DNA of 64,000 bases from Camellia lanceoleosa. Taxonomy: Eukaryota; Streptophyta; Magnoliopsida; Ericales; Theaceae. The stretch lies in assembly GCA_025200525.1 (NCBI GenBank), contig CM045767.1, forward strand, positions 8,291,273 to 8,355,272, read 5' to 3'. Under the pieces are notes generated by a model. That model was not told where the DNA came from, searched no databases, and saw only the letters and a list, made by a program, of their open reading frames with translations. The translations under genes were made by a program, and so were the position numbers. Positions 10,836 through 21,344 of the stretch are shown here, in pieces (within the stretch, counting starts at the first letter, position 1; each line of letters opens with the position of its first letter).

Positions 10836-11275
10836 CACGAAAAGACGCGTTTGGACTTCAAAATTAGAATTTCATGTTTATCCAATCAAAAGATCTTCAA
10901 TCTCAAATTTCACTATTCCTCCTCTCGCGAAAAGACATGTTTGGACTTCACTATCCCTTCTCTCGCGAAAAGACGTGTTTGGACTTCACTATTCCTTCTC
11001 TCGCGAAAAGACGCGTTTGGACTTCACTATTCCTCCTTTCGCGAAAAGACGTGTTTGGACTTCATGCGTTTGGACTTCACTATTCCTCCTCTCGCGAAAA
11101 GACACGTTTGGACTTCACTATTCCTCCTCTCTCGAAAAGACGCGTTTGGACTTCACTATTCCTTCTCTCGTGAAAGACACGATTGGACTTCACTATTCCT
11201 CCTCTCGCAAACGAAGCAATTGGATTTCACTATTCCTCCTCTCGCGAACGGAGCGATTGGATTTCACTATTCCTC
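10836..11275 (+). repeat. 38 bp minisatellite, about ten units
   Basis: The unit core is CGCGAAAAGACG, then TTTGGACTTCACTATTCCTC, with a 38 bp period at 10926, 10964, 11002 and onward and one truncated unit near 11066. Units decay towards 11275. The array lies just upstream of a Tat 3' UTR signature and a Tat LTR start, so it is probably a tandem repeat of that element's 3' untranslated region. The ORFs through it only reflect the repeat. Confidence 0.85.
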
Positions 11276-11403
11276 GTGTGAAACACGGTTGGATTTGTTT
11301 TGCTCTGATTTATGCTTTCGTTTAGTGTCACATCGTTGTCTTGATTGCATTTCATTGCATGATCATAAGTTATGTTTTACATATCATTTTGCATCTTGCC
11401 CCT

Positions 11404-11625
11404 AAACTACGCAAGTTTGATTCCTTGCAACGGGATACGTAGGAAACCCTCAGGTTCAACCAATTGTGTGTGCATTTGTTTGTTTTTTTCCGAAGTCTTA
11501 CGATCTTGTCAAATGGGTCGTCTTCGGGCTTTGACATTCACTCACGTCGTAAAATGACTTCGAGCTCTGTCAATGAAGAGCAACTGTAGACACCTCAATT
11601 TTGCCAAATTCGCTTGAACAATTTG
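11404..11625 (+). mobile_element. Tat element 3' fragment: UTR signature and LTR start
   Basis: AACTACGCAAGTTTGATTCC and GGGATACGTAGG (11404-11446) repeat the signature seen at 1156. At 11585 TGTAGACACCTCAATTTTG has the look of a Tat LTR start. The LTR breaks off within about 40 bp, where membrane-protein-like sequence begins, so the element was truncated. Confidence 0.6.
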
Positions 11626-12110
11626 TTTTACATGCATCCTTGCTCATAATTCTTGCAGTTACTACCTTGTTTTATTTTCGCAAGAGAATTAAAATTGCAA
11701 TTAGTGACAATTTAAACTCACAGACAATCACAAATTCATTTGATTGGGTGCTAAACAAGTTCAACTCTGTAAGAGGTTGGGTGCAAGACAATTTAAACTC
11801 ATAGACAATCGCAAATTCATTTGATTGGGTGCAAAACAAGTTCAACTACGCAAGAGGTTGGGTGCAAAACAATTTAAACTCGCAGACAATCGTAAATTCA
11901 GAGTTGAACTTGCTTCACACCCAATCAAATGAATTTGCGATTGTCTGTGAGTTTAAATTGTCTTACACCCAAGCTCTTGCAGAGTTGAACTTGTTTAGCA
12001 CCCAATCAAATGAATTTGCGATTGTCTGTGAGTTTAAATTGTCTTGCACCCAACCTCTTGCAGAGTTGAACTTGTTTAGCACCCAATCAGAGTTGAACTT
12101 GATTTTTCAA
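11626..12110 (+). pseudogene. Exploded C-terminus of the membrane-protein family: 81 bp repeats in fold-back
   Basis: Residues NSFDWV and KFN match the C-terminal part of the ORF at 52070-52582. The coding unit is repeated at exactly 81 bp (27 codons): 11706, 11787 and a partial at 11868. From 11901 the same unit runs in reverse complement, again at 81 bp steps (11901, 11982, 12063). The result is an inverted repeat with arms of about 190 bp and almost no spacer. An in-frame TAG in the second unit and the inversion rule out a normal protein. Transcription would give a hairpin RNA complementary to the related genes. Confidence 0.75.
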
Positions 12111-12596
12111 ATTTTTTTTTTGACATCCTCACTTTTTGTTGTATAATTTTTTTTTTTCATATTGTAGTTATTAATTTTTTTTAACATTTCAAATACACCT
12201 AATATAAATACAACTAAAAAACAGGTGCGCACAAAAAAAAATTGGGAAGGGGGGGGGGGATTGTTTAAAGACAAATATAAAAATAGACTTTTTTGTGTGT
12301 GTGTGTGTGTTTTTCTTGTTTTAGATGAACCATTATTATACATTGGCATATTTTTATGGGTGAAGCACTAATAAATCTCAAAATGTGATATTGTGAACTG
12401 TTTAGTTCTCTATTTTTTCTTATGAACCCAAAGGTCCTATTAAAGTGAAAATTACAATAATTATTGTAACTTACATGTTTGACTTTAATTTCTAAGGGAT
12501 AAAAGTGGGTTTCTCTAAATGTAAAATTACACATTTAAGCAATCTGCATTATAGAGGTTTTGGATTTTCGCTCGTTTTAGATCAAATCTCACATTA
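12111..12596. other. AT-rich, no gene
   Basis: Poly-T, poly-G (12249-12259) and a short GT run (12296-12311). No coding signal. Confidence 0.7.
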
Positions 12597-13168
12597 CGAA
12601 CAAATACGTAACACTCCAATAACGTAATATTCTAATGTAACACACTAAAAAACTCTTTAGTATACTTTTTCCAAACGTAACAACTTAACACTCCAAAAAA
12701 ACCCCCCTTAATCTATTTTTTTACAAACGTAACACTCTAACGTAACACACAAAAAAAAACTTCTTAGTGTGTTTTTTCCAAACATAGCACTCCAATCGAT
12801 GTAATCTCAAACGTAACACCTCAATGTAACACACTCCAATATAACACACAAAAAAAAACTAAAAAATTCCTTACTTTACTTTTCCCAAACATAACACTTA
12901 CAGTTTGAAATTATACATTTGTCCAAAACTTACTAAGTACTTTTTGTACTCTTGGAATGGTTTGAAGAATTTCACATCATTTTTTTGGAGTGTTACATTT
13001 GAAAAAAGTAGATTAAAGAGTTTTTATGTGTTATATTAGAGTGTTATATTAAGAAGTTTTTTTGAAGTATTATATTAGAATGTTACGTTTGTAAAAAGCA
13101 CCCTAGGGAGTTTTTTTTTTTTAGTATTATATTGGAGTATTACGCTTGAGTGTTACATTGGAATGTTA
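12597..13168. repeat. Large inverted repeat built on GTAACACTCCAA
   Basis: About 300 bp of forward GTAACACTCC and AACGTAACAC phrases (12597-12900) is mirrored by GGAGTGTTACATTTG phrases (12985-13168). A phrase containing AAATTATACATTTG recurs near 12905 and 13172. It is probably a hairpin-type DNA element with internal duplications. No target duplication was identified. Confidence 0.6.
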
Positions 13169-13398
13169 CAGTTTAAAATTATATATTTACCCAAAACTTA
13201 CTAAAGAGTTTTTATATTCCTTTTGAAATATTTGAAGAATCTCACATCTTTTTAGAATGTTTGAAAAATCCCATATTGCAAGTCATTTTTGTACTCCTTT
13301 GGAAATGTTTTCCAAATAAAAAAGATTATCATATAAAAATTTATGCCAAATTTGATTATCATATATTGTGTATCTTACATTTCTAACACAAAAAGGCA

Positions 13399-13426
13399 AA
13401 AAGAAAGAAAGAAAGAAAGAAAGAAA
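13399..13426. repeat. (AAAG)n microsatellite
   Basis: About seven GAAA/AAAG units. Confidence 0.95.
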
Positions 13427-14039
13427 TATAATAGAAAGTATAACCATAAATGTAATTTTCAAATAATATATTAAATCTACTTTTCTAAAATCAATGGGAC
13501 TAATTGGTCTATGAGAAAATCGTTGTGATTAAATGGATCACTATTCCTTAAAATGAGTTTTATAAGTAAATTTTCCTTTTTTTGTTAGATGCAATTAACA
13601 AGTTAAAAAAAAAAAAAAAATTAACTAAGGTATGAAAAAGAAAAAACATTAAGGACAAAAAAGAAGAAAAAAAAGAAAAAAGAAAAACAAGAATCAAAAG
13701 GTACCAAACATATTAATTTAAAACATCCAAAAAGATATGCGAAGAAAATTGAACTCCTCATCTTACAACAATTGAAAGATTTGGGCATCACAGCTTGTCA
13801 ATCTAGATCTCGGTCACATGCATTTTACTTTTATCCATACAAAAAAAATTAATCTTAATTATATTAATTTTTTTTAATTATTATTAAATATTAGTTTATC
13901 TATCTCACTTATAAATTTGTACATTTTAATTCCTTTAAGTATAAAATTGTATCATTTTCTTTTTTTATTATGACTTTTAATTATATATATTTTTTAGATT
14001 GGATAATCAAATAAACAAGCTACAAAACTTCAAGAACTA
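13427..14039. other. AT-rich, no gene
   Basis: A-rich tracts (13600-13690) and diffuse AT-rich sequence. Nothing else supported. Confidence 0.7.
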
Positions 14040-14378
14040 AGGATAAAAGAGCCGGAGGAATATATTCAAGCCAAACAACTAAACCCTCTAAGCGACATGC
14101 CATGAGAACCAATCCATGCGTCAACTTATTACCTAGTCTGTTTATGAGATATGAAATCGTTAAAAACACCAACTCTTCTGAGATACTTCTTGCATAATGT
14201 GATCAAAAGAAGAGAACAAATTCGAACAATCACGGATAGCATTCACAACGGTGAGTGAGTCACCCTCAACATAAATAGCTTGAAGCCTTAATGGACGAGA
14301 GGAGCAGGAGGTAGAGAGTCCATGAACTCGGAATTGCTCTTGGTTGTAATCTTGGACAAGATCACATGCCACGCGCAT
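14040..14378 (-). pseudogene. RNase H-like (RVT_3 type) fragment
   Basis: The minus-strand reading from 14378 carries VEGDSLTVVNAI, the Glu-Gly-Asp-Ser block of the RNase H-like domain found at the C-terminus of plant LINE proteins and in free RVT_3 proteins. After a TAA at 14160 the match continues in another frame as a GNK..HGL stretch and IPPALLS, the usual end of the domain. Only the last two thirds are present. The first catalytic Asp region is absent, so it is an inactive remnant. It is not linked to other LINE domains here. Confidence 0.65.
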
Positions 14379-14777
14379 AAATAAAGAGATTAAATTAATA
14401 TTTACTTATTATTAAAGAGGCCTTGAAAAATGTATTACACGTATTTTTTTATTTTTGATGCAACGAATAATAGCCTCTTTTTTTTTTTCTTAACTGAGCG
14501 AATAATAGCCGTTTTGTCATTTATTTTGGGGTGATTAGTTAAAAGCTAGTTTTTTGACTTTTTTTTTTTTGGTCATTTTATGTGTAAAAATACAAAAAGT
14601 TTTTAAAAGTTAAAAACTATCTTTTTATTTATTTGCTTCTCAAATGAGCCCTTTGTTACATAGATTTTTTCGTCGGACCACTGGAATAATTACGTTCTAC
14701 TCTCCAACCAACTACTTCGGTTTTCAAATTTCAAAAGCCCATTACCGAAGTAATAATGGTTTTAGGGGAAATGTTTA

Positions 14778-14995
14778 GGTATAAAGTGTATACTAAATAT
14801 ATTTGTATAAGTTTTTACAAATATATACAAATTATCTCATAAAATTATGTAAGTTTTTATAAATATACGTAAGTTGTGATTTCTCAATTTTTTATGGGTT
14901 AACTTACGTATGTTTGTGTTAACTTACGTAATTTTGTGAGGCAACTTATGTATATTTATGAGAATTTAAACAAGTGCGTATAGTATGCACTTACA
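14778..14995. mobile_element. Hairpin MITE-like element
   Basis: Arms with TAAAGTGTATACTA on the left face GTATAGTATGCACTTA on the right. Inner CTCATAAAATTATGTAAGT pairs with ACTTACGTAATTTTGTGAG. Ends are approximate and no target duplication was found. Confidence 0.55.
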
Positions 14996-15202
14996 CATTT
15001 AAAAATTGCTCTATTTGTAGTTCATAAATATGCATATGTTTTTGTTTTTCATAAAAAAAAAAAAAAAAAAATGTGTTTCTACTTGAGGAATACATGTTGT
15101 GCAAATATGTTCGACACACATCTAATATTAAAAAAAAAAAAAAAAAAAAGACACCACCTTCTTAAAAATATATTTGTGGTTCATATCTAATTGATAACAA
15201 TA

Positions 15203-15339
15203 AGTTTAGGAACATAAGCACTAAATACAAAATGAGATATGTATGAGATGGGTCTCACATGTAAGTCTCACGTCATGTGAGATCCAACTCATGTGAGACA
15301 TATGTGTATCATTTTATATTTGATGTCTATATTCCTAAC
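15203..15339. mobile_element. Hairpin MITE-like element, 137 bp
   Basis: It begins GTTTAGGAACATAAGCA and ends GTCTATATTCCTAAC. The whole length folds back, with GTCTCACATG and CATGTGAGAC near the centre. No coding capacity. Confidence 0.7.
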
Positions 15340-15790
15340 CTTACTAAATTGATAATTTAATTGTGGTTTGGTAAACTCCCTACTTTGTTTTGCTCCATTG
15401 CATAAATATTTTCAAATTTTAATATCTAACTCTTGGTTATAATATTCTATAGTTGGATGATTGGGTTCTAGGCAAGATTTACTACATTCGCACGCATAGG
15501 CAACAACAAGATAATGTTTCTTTAATTGCTATAAGATGACTTTAGATGTTAAATTTGTGAAGTAATTTTTTATTGAAAAAAAAAATGTAGTATAATTTTT
15601 TTTTTTCTTTTCAATTTTCCCATTTTCTTTTGTTTTATTTTTCACAAGTTCAAACAGAAGCACTGGTAAAAAGGTCCTATGACTCACCATTTATTGTTAA
15701 CTAAATTAGAACATCCCTTTGGTGACTAAATTCTGTATATTACATCCATTAAAATTCAGATAAAAATGAGAATTTTGATCGCAACTTTGA

Positions 15791-15940
15791 CCTTAAGCTT
15801 GTATTTGGATCATAGATTTGGATAGAGATTTAAAAAGAGAAAGGAAAAAAGTATGTAAAATGTAATTATATTTCACTCAACTTTTCTGTTTTCCTTTTCA
15901 AATTCCTATCCAAATCTATAATTTAAACCCAGACATAGAC
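15791..15940. mobile_element. Hairpin MITE-like element
   Basis: GTATTTGGATCATAGATTTG on the left pairs with CAAATCTATAATTTAAAC on the right, and the inner purine arm faces a pyrimidine arm. Ends are approximate. Confidence 0.5.
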
Positions 15941-16947
15941 AAATTTATATACACAAACACAAACACATGAAAAAAAAAGGTATCAATTTGGAAAACAATA
16001 AAATGAAAGTTGAATTGTCAAGAGAATTTTTTTATTGTCGCGAAATCAGCAATTCAACTATGGATGCCAAAAATTAAATTTGTACTATATAACGCATAGT
16101 TCTAAAGAGCTGTTGAATATTGAATTATTATTTTTGTTGTCGAGAAAGTTCTGGTGTGATTTGATTTTTTTTTATTTACCTTTTATCCCTGTAGATTATA
16201 AACATTTAAAAAAAAATTCACCAAAAAAAAAATTATGACAATTTTAGCGTTTGTCGAACAAGGCGGATGTTGTTTTATTTTTTTTTTTTTTTCAATTGTC
16301 AGCCAATTCAGTTGACACCAAACAATCAAAATACTTTAAATAACCAAAAACAACCTTCCTTTTTTGGTTGAAACCAAATAGAGCCTCATACCCTATTTGG
16401 CAACAGCAAAAGAAGTCATTTTTATTTTTAAATTTGTGTAAATTTATTTTTTATTTTTTATTTTTCAAGTACATCTAAATTAGAAGGATTTTAAAATATA
16501 AAATATAATAAAATTCAAAAAACTTCACCAAATACAAATGAATTCATTTTAGAATAAGTAGTTTAAAATATAAATATGTAGAGAGATTTAGTGAAAAATT
16601 CCTTTTGATGTACTTGTATTCCATTTGGTCCATAACATATTTTTTTTTATCCTAATTGATCTAATACATTTGAATTCATATTCTAATAGAACATTTTTTT
16701 TTTCCATATTAGAAGTATTATGTAGACTATTTATTTTAATTTTATAGTTAAACCATTAGATCATAACATTTTTGATGTGTCTTATTATGATAAAAATTGT
16801 TGTAAGATTTAAAAATGATTAGATACGCAAACTTTCATCTATCTATACACTTCCATATCCCTTTTGTCGGTCTCATTCTGATCTACACTAATAGTCCAAA
16901 TTATCTACTTTGTAGGTCTTGCAGTAAAAATCATCCATCTAAAAAAT
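15941..16947. other. AT-rich, no gene
   Basis: Poly-A/T tracts and phrases such as CCCTATTTGGCAACAG that suggest further degraded TIR elements. No coding signal. Confidence 0.65.
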
Positions 16948-17640
16948 CAGTTTCATTAGATATCTATAAATAGAAAAACAAACCACATATTGTTTTATAA
17001 AATGAACGACAAATATGATTGTAAATTAAAACCATCAATATAAAAATACGATTTGTTACTGTATTTATAATTATTGGATGAAATTAATTTTTTACATGAA
17101 TAACTTTTATTGCGAGACAAACGAAGTAAACGGTTTAATCACCTGTGTATGGCCGGATTGAGGTCCACAAAAAGTGTATTGATGGAGAGATGAGGTATGG
17201 AAGGAAATTTATCCATTTTTTGTTACATGATATTTCATAATAGAGTTTGATTGGTTGGTGATTGACTGTGATGTACTTTCGATGCAACGAATAATAGCCT
17301 CTCGACATTTTGTACCAGGAATAGAAATCGGTACAAACTGTTACAATTTGTTTTGTTAGAGAGATTTTATTTCGTACAATCCGTAGAAAATGGAAGAGTC
17401 CTCAGACCGCTAAATACTTAAATAATTTTGGATTTCTACCCCAATCCTAAATCACCTGAAATTTCAAATAAGTTTTAGAAATCGTACCCCCAATTTGCTT
17501 AACAATTAGTATTATTGTTTTATCCTCTCTCTCTACTTGTTTTTCTCTATACTTTTTTAGTTAATTATGGAGGATCAACAAAACTTATAAGAAGATAATA
17601 ATATTGAACTTCAACGAAACCTAATAGGTATAACAAAAAA

Positions 17641-17733
17641 GATATAGATGAATATTTCAAGTCTTTGCCATCAGGTTACTGATTCAATCCAACGAATGAA
17701 GAGTTGATAGAGCATTACTTGAAAAATAAAGTC
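17641..17733 (+). pseudogene. NAC transcription factor N-terminal stub, copy 1
   Basis: In one frame it reads YFKSLPSGY, then a stop, then FNPTNEELIEHYLKNKV. This is NAC subdomain A (family consensus LPPGFRFHPTDEEL). TGA at 17680-17682 replaces the Arg codon. The frame ends shortly after subdomain A. No downstream NAC subdomains B-E are present. Confidence 0.75.
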
Positions 17734-18415
17734 TCCCACCTTCATTAGATATCTATAAATAGAAGAATAAATCACATTTTTTTTTTATAAAATAAATGAC
17801 AAATATGATTGTAAATTAAAACTATCAATATAAAAATACAATTTGCTACTGTATTTATAATTATTGGATAAAATTAATTTTTTGCATGAATAACTTTTAT
17901 TGCAATACAAATGAAGTAAACGGTTTAAATCACCCGTGTATGGCCGGATTGAGGTCCACAAAAATTATATTGATGGAGAGATGAGGTATGGAAGGAAATT
18001 TATCCATTTTTTGTTACATGATATTTTGTAGTGGAGTTTGATTGGTTGGTGATCGACTGTGATGTACTTTCGATGAAGCGAATAATAGCCTCGGGACGTT
18101 TTGTACTAGGAATAGAAATTGGTACAAACTGTGACAGTTTGTTTTGTTAGAGAGATTTTATTCCGTATAATCCGTAAAAAATGAGGAGAGTCGTGAGACC
18201 GCTAAATACTTAAATAATATTGGATTTCTAGCCCAATCCTAAATCACTTGAAATTTCAAATAAGTTTTAGAAATTGTAACCCAATTTGCTTAACAATTAT
18301 TATTATTATTTTATCCTCTCTCTCTACTTACTTTTTCTCTAAACTTTTTTAGTTGATTATGAAGGATCAACAAAACCTATAAGAAGATAATAATAGAGCT
18401 TGGTATAACAAAAAA

Positions 18416-18506
18416 GATATAGATGAATATTTCAAGTCTTTGTCATTAGGTTACCGATTCAATCCAAATGATGAAGAGTTGATAGGGCATTACTTGAAAA
18501 TAAAAG
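18416..18506 (+). pseudogene. NAC transcription factor N-terminal stub, copy 2, cut by a MITE
   Basis: Same NAC subdomain A segment ([17 protein letters not shown]) without the nonsense codon of copy 1, so the stop arose after or before duplication in copy 1 only. The coding match stops at 18506, exactly where a TIR element begins. The rest of the NAC domain is not found after the insertion. Confidence 0.75.
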
Positions 18507-18799
18507 CTTTGTTTGGTTTGTTTTTGAGAAACAAATTTTGGAAAAAAATTTCTACAATTTTGTTTGGTTTAGTCATTTTGGAAAAATCACTTTTTCTCTC
18601 TCCACTCTCTTTCTCAATCACTTTTTCTCTCACACACATCTATTCAACTATAACAAAATATCAAATCATTCCAAACTCCCACATTCCAAAACTATTTCCA
18701 AAATATATAACCAGACAAACCAAAAAAATTTCTAAACTCTTTTCCCAAGATTTTTTTTTGAAAATTTATCTCTCAAAACTAAACCAAACACACCCTTTA
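18507..18799. mobile_element. TIR element (MITE) inserted at the NAC stub
   Basis: The left end CTTTGTTTGGTTTG faces the reverse complement of ACCAAACACACCCTTTAG on the right. About 290 bp, no coding capacity. The target duplication is unclear. Confidence 0.65.
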
Positions 18800-18941
18800 G
18801 AAACTGAGTTACAAGCTGGAAGCAGTGGCTAGGGTAGCTGCAAATTGGGAGGGGGAATAATTAATGGTTCGTAGATGAAAAGTGATAAAATAAAAAGATA
18901 AATAAAAAAAGAGAGCAAATAGAAGGTATTTTGGAGATTTA

Positions 18942-19152
18942 GGGGTTGTTTGGAAAGTGCTAAATTAGTATTTTTTTTTTTTTTTACTTTTTATAAAAAA
19001 AAAATGTGAAATCTGGGTTGGATTTGAAGATGTGGTAGAGAGGTGATATAACTCAAATAATAAATGATGTGAGCTAAATAAAATAATTGTGACTCAAATA
19101 AGATGTGGTGCTAAAATAGCATGTGCTATTTTAGCACATGCCAAACAACTAC
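18942..19152. mobile_element. Tourist-like MITE, 211 bp, TSD TTA
   Basis: TIRs are GGGGTTGTTTGGAAAGTGCT and the complement of AGCACATGCCAAACAACTAC. TTA flanks both ends (18939-18941, 19153-19155), as expected for PIF/Harbinger-derived MITEs. Confidence 0.75.
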
Positions 19153-19556
19153 TTATTATCAACTAAAGTAAGGGGAGATAAATTTTAAAACTTTAGGAGA
19201 GATTCTTATAATTGTCAAAAACTTTAAGAAAGGTAATTGTAATTTATCCTATAATATTTTATTTTTTCTACATATTGAAATCAAGTAAAAAGGGAAATAA
19301 TGTAATAATAAAAGTGAAACTCAACTCTCTTTTTTTAATACATCAGTTGAATTTCCACAAAAAACAGTCCACATATCAAAACTGTACTTTCAAATCAATT
19401 CTTTCTAGTTGCAAAACCAACACAAATTACCTGTCATTTTGAGGGCATCTTTGTCAAAACCGTGAACTTGGTTCTAAAACTTCTTTTTTTTCAGATTGAT
19501 GATTCTAAAACAACTTGGTATATTAAAAATTGGGAGAGGTTTCTCTCTAATTTACG

Positions 19557-19911
19557 GTGTAGATTGGAACGTATTATTGGATTCATTGGGTCTACCACAT
19601 GTCTCATTTTGATAATCCGACCCGTGCAATATGTAGAACTCATCAAGTACTTCATATCCATAAAAAATTAAGTTGATCGGATAATAGTAGCTTCTTGATC
19701 GGAACACATTTTTTGTCTATGGTAAATATAATTTTAAAAATAAATTATTAACAAAAATGTATTCGGATCAAGGGACTACCGATATCCGATCAATGTGATT
19801 TTTTTTACAGGCATAAAACATTCGACGAGTTCTATGTATTGAACGGCTTGAATCATCTAAACATGACCCATGGTGGACCTCCTAGATCTAATAATACGTT
19901 CTAATCCACAC
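19557..19911. mobile_element. Long hairpin element, 355 bp
   Basis: The outer arms GTGTAGATTGGAACGTATTA and TAATACGTTCTAATCCACAC pair. The inner arms contain GATATCCGATCAATGTGATT on the right and its diverged complement on the left. The core of the right arm is shared with the hairpin at 25011-25300, so the two belong to one family. Confidence 0.7.
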
Positions 19912-20317
19912 AATCAACTGAAAACCCTTAAAAATTTGACTTTGACAACTCGGAGGTTTGTTATTTCCACATCATACCCACCTAAACAAATTGACTTTTT
20001 AAAAGTTGGCAAACAAAACCTCTTACAAAAGATGTAAGAAAAAAGTTTTTCTTAATATCAATTAATTTTAAGCAAAAAGTTGTTATGAGTTTCAGAAATG
20101 TTCAAAATGATACATTTAAAAAATTTTAAAAAATCATTTTTTATTTTTATTTTTTAGATTCTCTTAATCTGCATACATTTAAAATATATATAATTTGTAC
20201 TATTTTTTTTCTTCTAAAAGCCATTAAATATTGGGAAAAACGGGGGAGCTCGAAAAATGGCAGCCCGAATCCCCCTAATTGTCAAAAATGGCAAACTGTT
20301 TTTTTTTTTTGTTTTCT

Positions 20318-20360
<43 letters not shown>

Positions 20361-20878
20361 GAAAGGGAAAAACGGGAGATTCGGGGGAACCCCCATTCGG
20401 GGGGTGAATCACTGCTCTTAAATATTATATATGTTTTTTGTTTTCAATGAATTTTTGAAAGATTTTTTTATAAATTCTATATTTTTAAGGGTATCTAGAT
20501 TAAATGAATTAAAAATTATATAAAAAAAAGGTATTAAAATATTTAAAAAATTCATTGAAAATAAAAAATATGAATTAAAAATTCAGAAAATTATTTCTGA
20601 AAACTTTAAACCAAACAGAATTATAAATAAAATAAAATAAAATCCGAAGATATTGTTGTGATCCAAAATGCAATTTTCTATGTTTGTTATTTTTTTTTGC
20701 TAAAATAGTATGACAATGACGAGTAATATGAATCAAGACATTTGGCCTAATTATTAAATAATACCATTTATAATATGAAATTTTGAGTTCAACTCCTATA
20801 TAGAAGAGTTTGATACCCCCAAACAGTCCAAATGTTCTATGTTTGTTGAAGCCACTTGATGATAAGCATGGGATACCT
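19912..20878. other. AT-rich, no gene
   Basis: Holds a 38-base poly-T (20319-20356) between two GC-richer segments that partly pair (GCCCGAATCCCCC against GATTCGGGGG), suggesting another fold-back. No coding signal. Confidence 0.6.
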
Positions 20879-21066
20879 ACCAACACGAAACAAGTGTACC
20901 AATGTTTGAAGCTTAGCTTGACATTTTGCAGTCTCAAATAATATGGATATCGTAGGCATAAGCTTCCTCGACATTTTGCAGTCTCAAAATAATATGGATA
21001 TCATAGGCATTATGCAGGTATGGGCTGTTTTGCCATACCAACACGAAACAAGTGTACCAATGTTTT
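20879..21066. repeat. Nested short duplications
   Basis: CAACACGAAACAAGTGTACC occurs at 20881 and 21039. Between them ACATTTTGCAGTCTCAAA with TAATATGGATATC occurs twice, about 48 bp apart. This looks like a local slippage or repair duplication. Confidence 0.8.
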
Positions 21067-21344
21067 GCCTTCAAATATTTTTAGACCTAACAACAGAGAG
21101 GACAAAGCAATATGTTACACCATATCAAAAGAAAAATTCTCAAACCAGATATATAAATAGAATTTAGGAAAAATTACGAAAAAAAAAAGATAAAAATTCT
21201 AGGATTTGACACTTATAATAAAATAAATTTGAATTTATAATTTTATTAATTTAAATCCTACTCTTTTGATTTATTTTTAATCTAAATCATCCGTCTATTT
21301 TTGTTAAGTAAACCATAAGAAAAAGTGTATTTTAGTCGTAAAAC

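Larger units (their letters stand above)
16948..18506 (+). repeat. Tandem duplication, two units of about 790 bp ending in NAC stubs
   Basis: Unit 1 (about 16948-17737) and unit 2 (about 17738-18506) align over their length, beginning TTCATTAGATATCTATAAAT and ending in the first codons of a NAC domain. Shared inner phrases include GTGTATGGCCGGATTGAGGT and CGAATAATAGCCTC. A third trace of the latter phrase lies near 14465. Confidence 0.85.

Noticed and set aside
10851..11405. 184-codon ORF and two overlapping ORFs through the 38 bp array
   Set aside because: They are frames of a minisatellite; three frames stay open alike because the unit lacks stops.
12597..13168. Telomere-like or CRISPR-like array from the repeated GTAACACTCC phrase
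   Set aside because: Spacing is irregular, both orientations are present and units differ; it is a fold-back element.
14160..14378. Active RNase H gene
   Set aside because: Catalytic residues upstream are missing and the frame breaks before the domain end.
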